Below are positions 50,892 to 62,028 of a stretch of 64,000 bases of DNA, piece after piece. A model generated the notes under the pieces. It saw only the letters and a list, made by a program, of their open reading frames with translations. It was not told the origin of the DNA and made no database searches. How positions within the stretch are numbered: position 1 is the stretch's first letter; each line of letters starts with the position of its first letter. The translations under genes were made by a program, and so were the position numbers. The DNA lies in NCBI GenBank assembly GCA_038503035.1, contig JAVSML010000044.1, forward strand, positions 248,001-312,000, in the 5' to 3' direction. The stretch is from Crocodylus rhombifer (taxonomy: Eukaryota; Chordata; Crocodylia; Crocodylidae).

Positions 50892-51345
50892 CCCCTGGGT
50901 AGGATTGAAAGGGAGCTCACAAGATCATCTAGTCCAGCTCCTGCTCAAGGCAGGGTACTTCCTGACTAAACCATCCCAGCCAAGTGCTGTCTAGCCTGCT
51001 CTTGAAAATTTCCAGGGATGAAGAGTCTACAAGTTCTCTAGGTAGCCTGGTGCTTAAGCGTCCTCATAGAGAAAAACATTCCTCCTAATCTCTAACTTAA
51101 ATTTCCCTTGCTGCATCTTGAGGCCATTGCTCCTAGTCCTGCCCCCTACATCTACAGAGCAAAAGCCATCTCCATCCTTTCTGTAATCACCCTTCAGGTA
51201 TTTAAAGGCTGTTATCTAATTCCCCCACCAGTCTTCTCTTCTTCAGGATAAAAATCCCTAGTTTTTTCAGCCTTTCCTCATACATCTTTCTTCCTAGAAA
51301 AACATGTTTACCAGGCCATTTTATAATCCCTGTAAATCCCATTCA
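50892..51345 (-). mobile_element. CR1 LINE 3' end, antisense
   Basis: The plus strand shows the antisense CR1 3' region in order: ggattgaaagggagctcaca, agatcatctagtccagctcc, aaccatcccagccaagtgct, tcttgaaaatttccagggat, acattcctcctaatctcta, tgcatcttgaggccattgct, cacccttcaggtatttaaag, ttcttcaggataaaaatcc and tttcagcctttcctcataca. It is 5'-truncated and non-coding here. Confidence 0.9.
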
Positions 51346-52874
51346 TATTTTCTGTGTCCTGCCCAGTATTAACCATCACTCTTATCTACTGACTTTGTGA
51401 GGAGCTCACTTAATCAGACTTTTTCAGTAGAGTCTAACCTCTGCCTAGGTAAGCAATATGTGGCAATACCTATTTTGGTTAAAGTTTCTAACAGAGTCTT
51501 TTTTAAAGCTGAATATGCATTAATCAGTGGTTTTACTAATGCTCCAGTGAGGCCTATACCCCCCATGCACCTGATATATCACCTTAGTACTGCTGATGCT
51601 CTGTTTGAAACAACGCTGCTACATCGTCCCACAGCACAGTGACAGCAGCAAAAATAAAATTCAAAGCGGTATTAACATTCATTTTATAACCCACTTTCCT
51701 TTTTAAAACTTCAAGCACGGTTCTGGGACTTGGTGAAAAAATGTGCTCCTTAGATATCTGTTATGGTATGAAAATGGGAGAAATTGCCAACTACCCATGC
51801 CTATCCATCCTTTCTTTTTCATTCACCTAATCATTCACAGAACCAAAGTTTATACAGGTTATTTAAAAATGGGCAGGTTTACTCTCACCATACGTACAAC
51901 ATAGTCTATTTACCCTAAAAATGAAAACCAGTGCATAGGTATTTCTAAAATGGGACTTTTAGTAATAGGAATAATGGTAAGTAACTATCAACAGATCTTG
52001 TAGAATTGCACTTAGAACTGCTTTCATCTCAAACTCTAAAATGCATTAATTAAACCTCTAACTGTTCCTTTTTAGTAGAAATAAATGATTCTCCATAACA
52101 TTGATAGGTAAACACAAGAACAATTGGTGACTTGCCCAAGGCAAAAACAAATGAGTCAGTGGAAGAGCTGTTGATAAACTATTGTGGTCCAGTCAATTTA
52201 TCAACCCAGCAGAAAACACATCCTTGCTAGTTTACTCATTTCTTATGTGGTAATGAATATTCCTGGTTCATGGAAAGAAACACCCATTGTCAGATGTCCA
52301 TTGGACCTTCTCTATAAATGTGAAATGTGATGGAATGAATCCCAGTAGGTCACTTTAAAATGGTGGAGAAAGTGAAAAAATGGAAATCTTATTACATGGT
52401 AAAGCGCAGAAGCTAGAAGGGAAAAGGAACCAGATCTTCATTCACGGATACTTCATCCAGAACTGAGTGTTGGTTTCCAATCACAAGTGGAGCTGACACC
52501 AAAACCAGCCGTTCTGGGCTCAGTTGCACAGTTCTGTCAGCTCATGCAGAGATTAAAACCTCTGAAAAAGAGTATTCTGTCGAGTGAGCCCTGGGCTTTC
52601 CTTCCCGGTGTTCAGCCCCTAGAAATCTGGGTGAGGTAGAAGTCTGGCTCCAGTTTAATTCAAAACAGATTCAGGGGTCCTGACTTGAATGGGGAAGTGT
52701 TTGCTGACTTTCTTTTAGCAACCGAATATAACTACTACTCACAGGAAGCAAGCTGAGCTGCTCAGGAGCTGAGATTAGAAATTGGATACAAGGTGAATCT
52801 ATTTTTGGTCCTGAATCTATATTTGGTTTAGTTTAGTTTATCACTGTGACTAAGTGATTGATGGAAGTTTAAAA
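51345..52874. other. AT-rich intronic sequence
   Basis: Nothing recognisable. The frame at 51397-51642 lacks any supported similarity. Confidence 0.45.
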
Positions 52875-52959
52875 TACCATATTTACTTGATTAGAAGACA
52901 TGGGGAAAATCAAGCCTCATCTTATGATGTCCTACAACTTACCTGAAAGCAGAAAATGC

Positions 52960-53990
52960 ACATGGCCAGCCAGCAGAGAGTGCCTGGCTGGCCAGTGCAG
53001 GGTCACTTCAAGCTGCTGCCTGCCAGTGTGCACTGAGTTGCTTCAGCACCTCTGGCTGGAGACCCCACATGCAGCTCAAAATGACCTGGCAGGCACTAGC
53101 CAGGCACTGTCCCCACAGCGTGCAGGGTTTCCAGCCAGCACGTGCTGGGTTGCTCTGATTTATTGTCAGGGTGGTGGGAGCTGGCAGCCTGGGCCGTTCC
53201 CTGTCTGTGTGCTGGCTTGCTCCATCACCTGCTGCTTGAGCAACAGTTCAGAGGAACTTGGCACAGGTTGGCCAGAAACCCCACATGCTGGGGGGGGGGG
53301 GGTGTGCCTGGCTGGTCATTTCAAGCTGCATGCAAGCAGCCTGGCCAGTGCATGCCAAGGTGCCTCAGCACCCGCCAGCCAGGCAGCAGCTGGGAGTGAC
53401 CTGAGTGATCACCTGCCTGCCAGGTACCCAGCATGCTGTGGGGAGATGCTGGGCAGGCATGCATCTTGGAGGGACCCTGCAGGGACCAGCCAGTACACAG
53501 GGAGGAGGAAGCCCAGCCAGCACACAGCAGGGAGGGACCCCTGCGAGGACTGGCTAACACTCAGGGAGGAGGGGTCCCCAGAGTCCCGCAGGGAGGGACC
53601 TGACCGCAGTGCAGTGAGGGACTCGGTACGTGGCAAGGCTCCAGGTGGAGGTTGAGAGGAAACCAGCATGCAGTGAAGCTCCTAGCAGTGACAGCAAGGA
53701 ATCCAGCAGTGGTGGGACGGGACCTGTCACGAGGCAAGGAAGCCAGCTTGCCATGATGAAGGGCCTGGCGGCAATGACAAAGGACCCAAAACATGGATGC
53801 TGATAAGGGATCCAGCAAATGACAAGGGACCCAGAAGTGGCAGTGAAGGACCCACCATGATCTAGCACTTAGCAGCAGCGAAGGAACTGGCATGTGACAA
53901 GGTACCCGACAGATGCACAGCAAGGCACACAGCAGACGGGCAGGTGTCAGGGGAGCACCTGGCACAGTAGTAGGGAAAGCAGCAGATTAT
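52960..53990. repeat. GC-rich degenerate tandem-like filler in the pogo-like element
   Basis: Loosely repeated words (gccagccagca, agggacctg, gacaagggaccca) recur at irregular spacing, with a 13-base G run at 53290-53302. Large frames on both strands (52900-53655 plus, 53561-53965 minus) result from the composition and the repeats. Compared with the AT-rich transposase portion this is foreign in composition, suggesting an expanded minisatellite or acquired filler. Confidence 0.5.
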
Positions 53991-53999
53991 GGGGCATGA

Positions 54000-54930
54000 T
54001 AATCACCAACTGGCCAAAATTTAAAACCATAGAAATGTACGGTAAATTCTGTGGGGTGAGCGGTGGCAGAGAAACCTGCATGACAGACCATGTAGAAAAA
54101 AGAGAAAGTAGCTGTACACATGAGAAAATACCTAAAGGAATGAGTCACAGATATGGTACAAAATTTAAAATGAAGGTTATAAATTATGCTGAAAAAAGTT
54201 TTTTTTGAGGTGGGAAGAAAGTATATTATTACTCAAGCAAATGTGCATCAACAGAGACAATTAAAAGGAAAACACAAGCATGCTAAGTCCACACAGAAAG
54301 CATGTGGGAGTCCAAACCAAGGGTGTTTTCCTGAGTTTGATCGACAAGTTCTCGAGTACATTCAAGAAATTCCCCTTAAAAGTTCAAAACAAGTAGTGCA
54401 TGATTTATTCAAATGATGTGACGTAGTGGCTTAACCCTGAGGTGAGGAAGATCACTTACCCAAAAGCTGCCATCAGACTGCAGTGAAAAACTTATTGAAT
54501 TCCAGCGATATATTATTGGGCTATGCAAAACTCATGCCCACTTTCTGGGCCAGTTAGGTAATACTGATGAGACTCCAATCTCTTTTGACATGCTAAGCAA
54601 TGTCATCGTCCATGAAAAAAGGTGCAAAATCCATATTTATAAGAAATACAGGAAATGAAAAGTCGCAAATTACAGTGATGTTAGCAGTATTGGCAGATGG
54701 GAGAAAATTGCCACCTTATGTGATTTTGAAATGCAGGACCCTGCCAAAATAAAAATTGCCACCAGGAATAGTGGTTACATGCCAGAAACAAGGATGGATG
54801 TCAAATAAACTGATGAATGACTGGTTTGATGCTGTGTGGAAATGGGGACCTGGGGCACTGCTAAATAAAAGAGGAATATTAGTGACTCATTCACAAGACA
54901 TTTAATGCCAGAGGATGCATGTGAAAGTGC
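54000..54930 (+). pseudogene. Pogo-like DDE transposase pseudogene
   Basis: An N-terminal helix-turn-helix-like phrase (KFKMKVINYAEK, about 54157-54199) is followed in another frame by FPEFDRQVLEYIQE (54331-54370). Next come a YIIGLCKTHAHFLGQLG-like stretch and the first catalytic-Asp motif NTDETP (Asp at 54566-54568). A core stretch then reads GNEKSQITVMLAVLADGRK in a different frame. The second Asp region DSFTRHLMPED has its Asp at 54884-54886. At least three frameshifts (near 54200 in an A/T run, near 54640 and between 54642 and 54884) and in-frame stops break it. Pogo-family transposases cut and paste DNA at TA sites; this copy cannot encode an intact enzyme. Confidence 0.8.
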
Positions 54931-55294
54931 CCAGTCCTAAGTTGTCAGGTCTAAAAAAGGAGTAGCACCAACCATGATCTGAATAGAACTTAATACAGAT
55001 TGAGTTGAGATGATGTCTGAATTGAATTGAAGCTAATGTTGAATTTATGGCTTACTGGTATTAGTATAGTTTTTGTCAGTATATACTACTTATTAAAATA
55101 ATACCATTTTTTTCTCCCCCTTATGTGGAATCTAATTATTGGGGGGGTTACCTTGAATTCAGGATAGTGTTAGATTTGAGTAAATACAGTTAGCACCTTG
55201 TCTGAAACAGGTACATGACACCCATGTTTTTGATAAATGTGATAAAAAGCTGGGCATAATGAGCTTACATAGAATAAAAAGCTAGTAGATGGTT

Positions 55295-55755
55295 GTGCAG
55301 GATCAAGACCCGGGGTGGCCTCAATACTCTCTGGTAGCTACATGGCCCCTGCCCCACTCTGGCTCCCTGGGGCACCCTCCCTTTTTAACCTCGGTTGCCA
55401 TGCTTTGATGTTTCTTATGGAGTACAGTGAGGCTGCCCCAGGGTCCCAAAGTGAGCCTCAAGTCTGTTTGTCTTGCCCCGTAGGGCACTGAACTGTTGTC
55501 CTTCTGGCCCTGTTAGTGCCTCAGGACTCAGAAGCTGCCTCATGAACTATAGTTGTGCCATCCTGCCTTGCAGGTGGTACTTGGTCATTTTGGAGGGGAC
55601 CCTGATCCCACCGCAACACTTGATACCCTTAGGCCTCAAACTTTTGTTGGAGCTTCTAGTTTCCTGCCCAACTGCTGCCTACATGGCAAGGTTGGCCTGC
55701 TGCACTTTCCTCTAGAGCAACAGGAGCCTCTGGATCCCTGTTGCAATGGTGCTAT
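55295..55755 (+). mobile_element. LTR-like repeat, family copy C
   Basis: The wording ggttgccatgctttgatgtt, then gtctgtttgtcttgcc, corresponds in order to copy B at 43.87-43.94 kb and partly to copy A at 7.25 kb. It is CT- and C-rich, about 460 bp, and lacks the TATA-like part, so it is probably truncated. Frames at 55473-55715 are not supported as genes. Confidence 0.4.
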
Positions 55756-56385
55756 GTTTTTTTTTTAATTTTACTTTGATAAATGTATTCCAAAGCATAA
55801 TACTCTCATTCTGTGTTTTGCAATCCAACATATAAGAGACTTCCAGGCTTGCTTATGTCCCATGTGATTGGATTATGTCCATTCTCCTGTTTTGATTTTT
55901 GGATATGGGTTCTCTTTAAAAATTGAGTGAGAGGGAGAAACAGGAGAAGAAAAAGGTGGAGGAGAGACAAAGAGGCCGGAGTGAAGAACCTATTATCTAC
56001 TCTGTTCTATTTTGTTATCACCGTGGCAATCTGATTTCCTTTTGGTAGTGAATTAAATGTTACTGTTTGCTCATTCAATTCTTCTTTCTCCTTTCATCTG
56101 GAGTGGATTCATACATATCTGAATAGTATAATATGTTCTTACAAGCAGTATACACATATGTGTCCATATAAGTTGAATTTCTTGCTGCTTGTTTTTATTA
56201 ATGAAGGTGGCTTAAAAATTATGCTGTGTACTTGGAATATAAAGCGAGGAAGTTTTGTGGTAGCTTTTAGATTCTGCCTTAGGTTATTCCTCACCATTGG
56301 ACTGGTTTTTGAGAAAAATCTGAATCCCAGCTAACTAAGTTTGCCTTCCCTCCATTTTTTAAAATCTAATCAATTCTTTGGATTT
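55755..56385. other. AT-rich intronic sequence
   Basis: No gene was recognised. A purine-rich run (gagggagaaacaggagaag) lies near 55930-55975. Confidence 0.45.
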
Positions 56386-56389
56386 GACA

Positions 56390-56490
56390 CAGAATATTTA
56401 TTGTGGGTGAAATTTAAAGTCTGTGATATACATGAGGTCAGACCGGATGATTTTTAAGGTCCAGTCTGGTCTTCATTTCTGTGAAGTATA
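56390..56490 (+). mobile_element. CR1 LINE 3' terminus
   Basis: Reads tatacatgaggtcagaccgg, atgatttttaaggtccagtc and tggtcttcatttctgtgaag, the sense-strand 3' end of CR1. It is very short and old. Confidence 0.65.
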
Positions 56491-57540
56491 AACCTTCATT
56501 GCCCTAGTTCTGGAGCATTGATTGTGGGATTTGTTTCTGGTTTGCCTGTTTGTTTTTAAGTATGTTGAAGATGAGGGATGGTTTTGATGGAGGAGGCTGG
56601 GAATAGGCAAGAGACAAGGACAGGCTGGAGGGGCCAAGGATGGGAGGAACTGTAACCTGGAGTAAAACTCTTCAGAACCTAGAACAGAGCCCAAAATTTC
56701 TGAATCTCAACATTTCTTTAACATCAGCAAATAGATGAGAAACCTACTGGCAAAAGTTGCTTTATATTGCTCCAGGACCTTTCCCTTGTGGATGGGACAA
56801 CTTACAGTCGGTATCAGTTATTCTCCTAAATCATGTGGCAGTCATTTGTACTGTTGACCCCTGAGAGAAACCATATGGGAGGCAACATTGTTATGTATAG
56901 TGGAATTTCAGGCATTTTCTTGGTTTACAATAATAATAATAATTACTGCAGCCATAGAAGGTTAATGTTGCTAAGTCAAGTACTCAAAAGTTACAAATAC
57001 TAGTACAATCAAATCCACCCCCTTATTCATATACACCTGGATGCTACATTTTAATTAAATGATCATATTTTCCCTGTAGAGTCTGCTTGATTCAGTGCAC
57101 AGGTTGAAGGGAATTAATCAAGGTTGTGTAATTAAGGAGTGTATTTTGTGTCAGACCCTGACTTCTTTTGTTACCAAAGTTGGGAAGTATTTAGGAACTG
57201 AGGCTAGGGATTATAGACAGAGAAAAGATGGTCTCATTGAAAAAGAAATCTAATGCCATCTCGGAGACATGGATTTTTACCACTGAATTTGCTACAGAAG
57301 TCCAGTGTGATATTGGACGCATCACTTAATAAGTTCTAAAGATTGCTTTTAATCATGTGGTGTCTTTCTGTATTCCCAGCTAGAGACCCTGCAGTTTGAT
57401 TGGTATTAGTGGTAGGTACTTACATTACAGCAAAAACCATTGGGATCTGCATGTAGAACATGTTACAGTTTATATAAAGCTAGAAACCATGAAAAGTCAG
57501 AACCCAGGTATATCAGATTGGGCACCTAAAATTAATGGAC
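56490..57540. other. AT-rich intronic sequence
   Basis: A short (AAT)n lies near 56930-56945. No gene was recognised. Confidence 0.45.
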
Positions 57541-57544
57541 ACTT

Positions 57545-57685
57545 TCCCCCTTTATTTTATTCGTGTATCTTGGTGTTTCAATTCTTTATCTGTAAAATGA
57601 GGATAATATTACCCCTTACCTCCTAGGTAAATTAGTGATGGAGAAGCTCACAGATACTGTAGTATTTAGAACCAGAGGAAAACCT
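57545..57685 (+). mobile_element. MIR-type SINE 3' half
   Basis: The wording tcaattctttatctgtaaaa, tgaggataatattacccctt and acctcctaggtaaattagtg matches the MIR core and tail. It is diverged and 5'-truncated. Confidence 0.7.
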
Positions 57686-57784
57686 ATAAGGAAATGAATA
57701 TTTCTGTCTTCAGAGATGGGTTTGAATAATGTGAAGGAAGCAAGGCATGGGACAACATGCTGAACAGCAAGGATAAAACACAGT

Positions 57785-57937
57785 ACTGAATCATAGAAAA
57801 TTAGGGTTGGAAGGGACTGAAGGAGGTCATTTAGTTCAACCCCCCATTCAGAGCAGGACCATCCCCAACTAGATCATCTCAGCCAAGCCTTTGATTACTC
57901 AGGTCTTAAAAACCTCCAAGGATGGAGATTTCACAGT
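57785..57937 (-). mobile_element. CR1 LINE 3' end, antisense, interrupted
   Basis: The plus strand reads aatcatagaaaattagggtt, ggaagggactgaaggaggtc, caaccccccattcagagcag, gatcatctcagccaagcc and cctccaaggatggagatttc. The text then leaves the CR1 consensus at atgagcgactggtgcctcc, the phrase that also starts the 189-bp insert at 10870. After about 23 bases the sequence becomes ordinary AT-rich intron. Confidence 0.85.
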
Positions 57938-57959
57938 CTATGAGCGACTGGTGCCTCCC

Positions 57960-59098
57960 GCCATAAACTATTTATGTAATTAAGATACTAATATATTATA
58001 ATGCATTGAAATAAGGGCTCTGAATTTAGCATGCAAGGACAACCTTAATTCAGGCATTTTCTGATTTCTTAATGTTTGTCTCTTCAACCTTCAACTTCTT
58101 TTAACAAACTTTTGTACACAGTGGCTATGAAGCTATTATAAGTCAAATATTCAAAATGGCTACTTGAGAAATACAATTCCATTTTCTGTGTCAAATGAAA
58201 AGTCATGGGTGCTACTTAAAAATTAATCTAATCTGGCTTCCTAGCAGCTATGAATATGAATATTCAAAAAGTGAACATTGTTCCCTTGCAAAAGCTGATG
58301 AACTGTACGTGATTTTTTTTTCTGTGGTGGGTGGGGGCTCATTAGAAATTTGATGTTATTAGCTGTTTTCCTCAAATTGCCAATTTCCATCATACTAGTA
58401 TTATGGTAGTGATGAAATTAAATTAAATTAGCATAGCATATAGCATACAGCAAAAGTGCGAATACATTATAGTAATACAAGGCAACAGATAATTACTAGC
58501 TTAATAAGAATTTGTCCTCAGCAAAGATAATCCACCGTGTTTCTTCTTCCTATTATCATGGACACATATCATTCTTATTGATTAACTCCTCATGTTCTTT
58601 AAATTCAATCATTAGTCCTACTAGTTTCTATGAAAATGTCTTGGGTCAAAACACACTTTGTTCTGTATCGATAGCCACTTTAGCCAGTGTGTTTGTCTCA
58701 ATCTGCATTCCTATATATACATTTTCAGGTAACTTTAGTGGATGACCCCTCATTCATTCAATTCAGGGAACTTTTCATCACATTTTTTTTTGTATACATG
58801 TTTTTTTGCATAAATTGTACCTGTTCTTTTTTCCCCCCAAATTAAATTGTTGATCTTTCCTCTTGGAGAAAGAAACATACACTTGTTAACAGAGACTTTA
58901 TAACAGGATTCACTATAATAAATGCTTTCCTTAGTATTTACTCTTTAATGAGCTTAAGGTTGAGGGGGATCATTTGAATTACAGATATATTTTCTATTCC
59001 TGTCCAATATTTTATAGATTTAGTGAAATTATCAACTTACTGGATGTACACTCGCTCCCAATCATAACTTGTTCTAATTTCCCTTTTTTTCCTTGCAG
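57960..59098. other. DCC: Intron sequence leading to the first DCC exon
   Basis: AT-rich and unrecognised until a pyrimidine tract (cccttttttttccttgcag) ending at 59098, which forms the splice acceptor. No other exon is seen. Confidence 0.6.
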
Positions 59099-59253
59099 TT
59101 CCTCCATGGTTTTTAATTCGTCCTTCAAACCTCTATGCGTATGAGAGTATGGATATTGAGTTTGAATGTGCTGTCTCTGGTAAGCCCGTCCCTACAGTGG
59201 ATTGGATCAAGAATGGAGAAGTGGTGATTCCTAGTGATTATTTTCAGATTGTG
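59099..59253 (+). CDS. DCC: DCC netrin receptor, first exon of Ig domain 4
   Basis: DCC is a single-pass membrane receptor for netrin-1 that guides axons and neurons. Its ectodomain has four Ig domains, which form a horseshoe, followed by six fibronectin III domains. This 155-bp internal exon is preceded by a pyrimidine tract and cag and followed by gtaatt. It needs one base from the upstream exon (phase 1 entry) and ends in phase 0. It encodes the first half of an I-set domain: [20 protein letters not shown], the first Ig cysteine (codon 59167-59169), [10 protein letters not shown] with the core Trp (59203-59205), then [14 protein letters not shown]. The [12 protein letters not shown] wording matches DCC better than its paralogue neogenin, as I remember the two proteins. 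No stop or frameshift is present. Confidence 0.92.
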
Positions 59254-60089
59254 GTAATTATCTGACCTTTTGCCGTTACCAGTGCACTGCTCGACTGATT
59301 GTTCAGCATGTTTTCATTGTTTCTTTATTTACTCTTTTCATAATGGACGTTTTGCCATTAGTAATTTTATACAAACAAGAAACATCTAAGCAGAACAGAT
59401 TAGCTCTCTCCTGCTGTCTGATGGAAAGAAGAAAAATTACATCACCCAAAGACCTTTGAAGTTATCATGCTAACTTCAGTGGGATTTGGATGCAGTCCTT
59501 ATTTCTACACTTAGTGGTGGTTTAGATTTTTGTTTAGTCTTTTTTATGGAGATAGAATTAACCATAGATTTTGCATCATACTTCTAATTAAATTAGCAAT
59601 AAAAGTAATAATCACATGCAACTGACATAGCTACAGTCATGTTAAAGTGCTTTATGGACAAGATGTGATAGGTCCCTCTTCCAAAGAAATTACACCCTGA
59701 GATACAAGGTAGCTAGTAAGGGAACAAATGGAAAGAAATATTAATAGGAAGATGACAATTGTCAAGTTAGGGGAACAAAGATTAGAGTACAAGTTACTGA
59801 TACTTTGATTATCTCTATAAAATAGATGCTCTTCCAAATTACAGAAAGAGGGGGTATGCCGCAATGTAACAATCAGAATAAATAAGGACAAAGGAGAAGC
59901 AGGGATTTAAAAAATGGAAGCTCCTCTTTCCAAGATGCACTGTAATGTGGATTATTTTTAGGTAGACTGAATGGGAAGGGTGAAGATCTTACATGGGAGC
60001 TCAGAATTCATGTTTCTATTGGGAATTCACAGAAGTGTGCCAGTCCTTTTGGTTCCCTGTGAAATGGCATTTGTAATCAAAGGAATTAA

Positions 60090-60203
60090 AAGTGAAAATG
60101 CAAGCCTTTTGCCGCAGGTCCATTCAGCATACTGATCTAAAAACTATCTGTGGGGGGGATGCCAGTTGAACAGGCCTGGGGCAAAAGGCCTGCATTTTCA
60201 CTT
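60090..60203. repeat. Foldback hairpin with 27-bp arms in a DCC intron
   Basis: The arms at 60092-60118 and 60175-60201 pair at 25 of 27 positions (gtgaaaatgcaagcctttt against its complement), around a 56-base interior that also pairs weakly near the stem. It has no coding capacity. The most likely explanation is a MITE-like or old palindromic repeat, because a third related phrase, cttttgccctgg, follows at about 60223. A hairpin RNA is possible but unsupported. Confidence 0.75.
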
Positions 60204-60207
60204 CCAG

Positions 60208-60224
60208 AGTGGAGTGACTCCACT
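60208..60224. repeat. 17-bp perfect palindrome
   Basis: agtggagt-g-actccact, directly next to the larger foldback. Probably part of the same repeat wording. Confidence 0.6.
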
Positions 60225-61833
60225 TTTGCCCTGGAATAAAGTGCAATTACTCCACAATAAGCATGTTGCAAATGTGAACCCTCTGATGTAAATCCCAATA
60301 TTTTGCTTTCAAAGAAACTGATTGATTTTCACTGGTAGACAGTTGCCACTCTGAGATCAAATTATGTCTGGGAAAGAAAGAAGTAACCAAACAGTGGTAT
60401 AAGTTTTGCAGTGTACTAGTGATCTGCCTGTGCCCTTTCAACCCCAAATGGCATCTTGTTCAGATCCCCTGGACAGCTAGTTTCGTATAGATGGTTAGTT
60501 ATCTACACCTTTATTATAGTCAGTGTAGTAAAATCTGAAGTAAATTTCTCCATACTAATCATGTCAAGTTTCTATATGACATTAACAGTAGAAATGGCCA
60601 TTTGACGTCTACACAACTTTTTCACCAGGATAAATTACTGAAAATGTGAACCCACATGATATACCTGTAAACTTATAGCTGAAGCATGATTGGGAGGATT
60701 TTCAAAAGCATTGGCTTAATTCTGCTGTCATGGCAGTCAGTGGGAGTTTAATCACTGACTTCTGTGGAGATGGAGATGAGACTTCTGAACTCTTCTCAAA
60801 GTCCCACCTTGAATATGTCCCTACTTAGTATCAAGTGGCTGTGAGAATATGTAGAGCGAGGCCATGAACACACATTCTTTTTGTCTTTAACCAACTGCTC
60901 ATGAGACATGCTCACCTCTTAAACTATGGATCAGATCTTTTTGGGGTGCTCATTTTTGTAATTGATGCACTTTCCTGTAAATAAGATCAGCTACTCACAA
61001 GCAGGTTAGGCATCTTATAATTAATAAAATTTACTTCATGACATCTTTTTCTTATGAAGAAGACATACGCTTTTGTATGGCATCATGCACTCATGTTGCT
61101 TTGCACGTGTCTTTGTTTTACCGTTCAGAAATCGGACCGCATTAAGAGAGAAATGAGAAATTCTTGAGAAATGGAAAGTCTCATTTTAGGTAAAATGGGG
61201 AAAGGGGATTATCCTTTCATAAACTCAAGAAATGTTTCAGCCTAGGCCTAGCTCTCACAAAATCTTCTACCTAGCGAATTATCTCTTAAAAAGCCAACAT
61301 TCACCCCATCACGTAATTCAGCCTGGGCCTGCAGAAGCTATGAACTGAAATCCTTTCCACCAGCTGCACATGTTCACTAGTCCTTCCGGTGCTGTCGATC
61401 TCCAGGTCTCTTGCCCTGTCTGAGGGCCTGACCTTCAGAATGCTATTAAACAAAAGTTGGAGGCTCTTTTGCATCCTTCCCAATGCAAAGGCCAATGTAC
61501 TGCCTACCAAAGCCTTTATATATGTGGCTAAAGTGTTGCAGAGGGTATAGAGCTGGCCCTCTACACCAGAGTGTATTTTACCCTGAGGGCACAAACCCCT
61601 GCTAACAAAGTGGTGAAAAGAGAACAAAAGGAGTCAGCAGATTTCTAATGAATGTGCATTTTAGTCCAAACCTCGGGAGGCCCAGCCTGCCTGAGTGGTG
61701 GCTGAGGGCTCCTCTGTTGGCACTGCTGTTTCATAGACAGGATGCGGTTGAAGTTCCTTAGTCAGGTACACTCCATTCAATGGCTTTGTCTAATTAATTC
61801 CCTCTACCTCCCCTTTCCTTTCTCTCTCTTTAG

Positions 61834-62028
<195 letters not shown>

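Larger units (their letters stand above)
52877..55190 (+). mobile_element. Pogo/Tigger-like DNA transposon, about 2.3 kb, dead
   Basis: The left end ccatatttacttgattag and the right end, in reverse complement ctgtatttactcaaatct, are imperfect terminal inverted repeats. The dinucleotide TA lies just outside the left end (52875-52876) and within one base of the right end (55191-55192), as expected for the Tc1/mariner-pogo group. The interior has a GC-rich 5' part (52960-53990) and a broken transposase (54000-54930). Its size is like typical Tigger elements. The exact right edge is uncertain by 1-2 bases. Confidence 0.75.
1..59098 (+). other. DCC: DCC intron upstream of the Ig4 exons (5' part outside window)
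   Basis: No exon was recognised in this stretch. Open reading frames here are short, lack family similarity, or fall in repeats and GC-rich blocks. The first recognised exon begins at 59099 and needs one base from an upstream exon outside the window. The simplest reading is one intron of more than 59 kb, in line with the known very large introns of DCC. A missed short exon or a nested gene cannot be excluded by eye. Repeats within it are listed separately. Confidence 0.75.
59254..61833 (+). other. DCC: DCC intron splitting Ig domain 4 (2,580 bp)
   Basis: A phase-0 GT-AG intron with donor gtaatt at 59254. The acceptor is preceded by a CT-rich tract (cccctttcctttctctctct) and tttag ending at 61833. 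It contains the foldback hairpin at 60090-60203, common-repeat wording near 60700-60790, and otherwise unrecognised sequence. The minus frame 61301-61627 is not supported as a gene. Confidence 0.9.

Noticed and set aside
52900..53655. 251-residue open frame
   Set aside because: It lies in the GC-rich filler of the pogo-like element, with a repeated Ala, Gln and Ser-rich composition and opposite-strand frames of similar length. It is not a transposase or any family I know.
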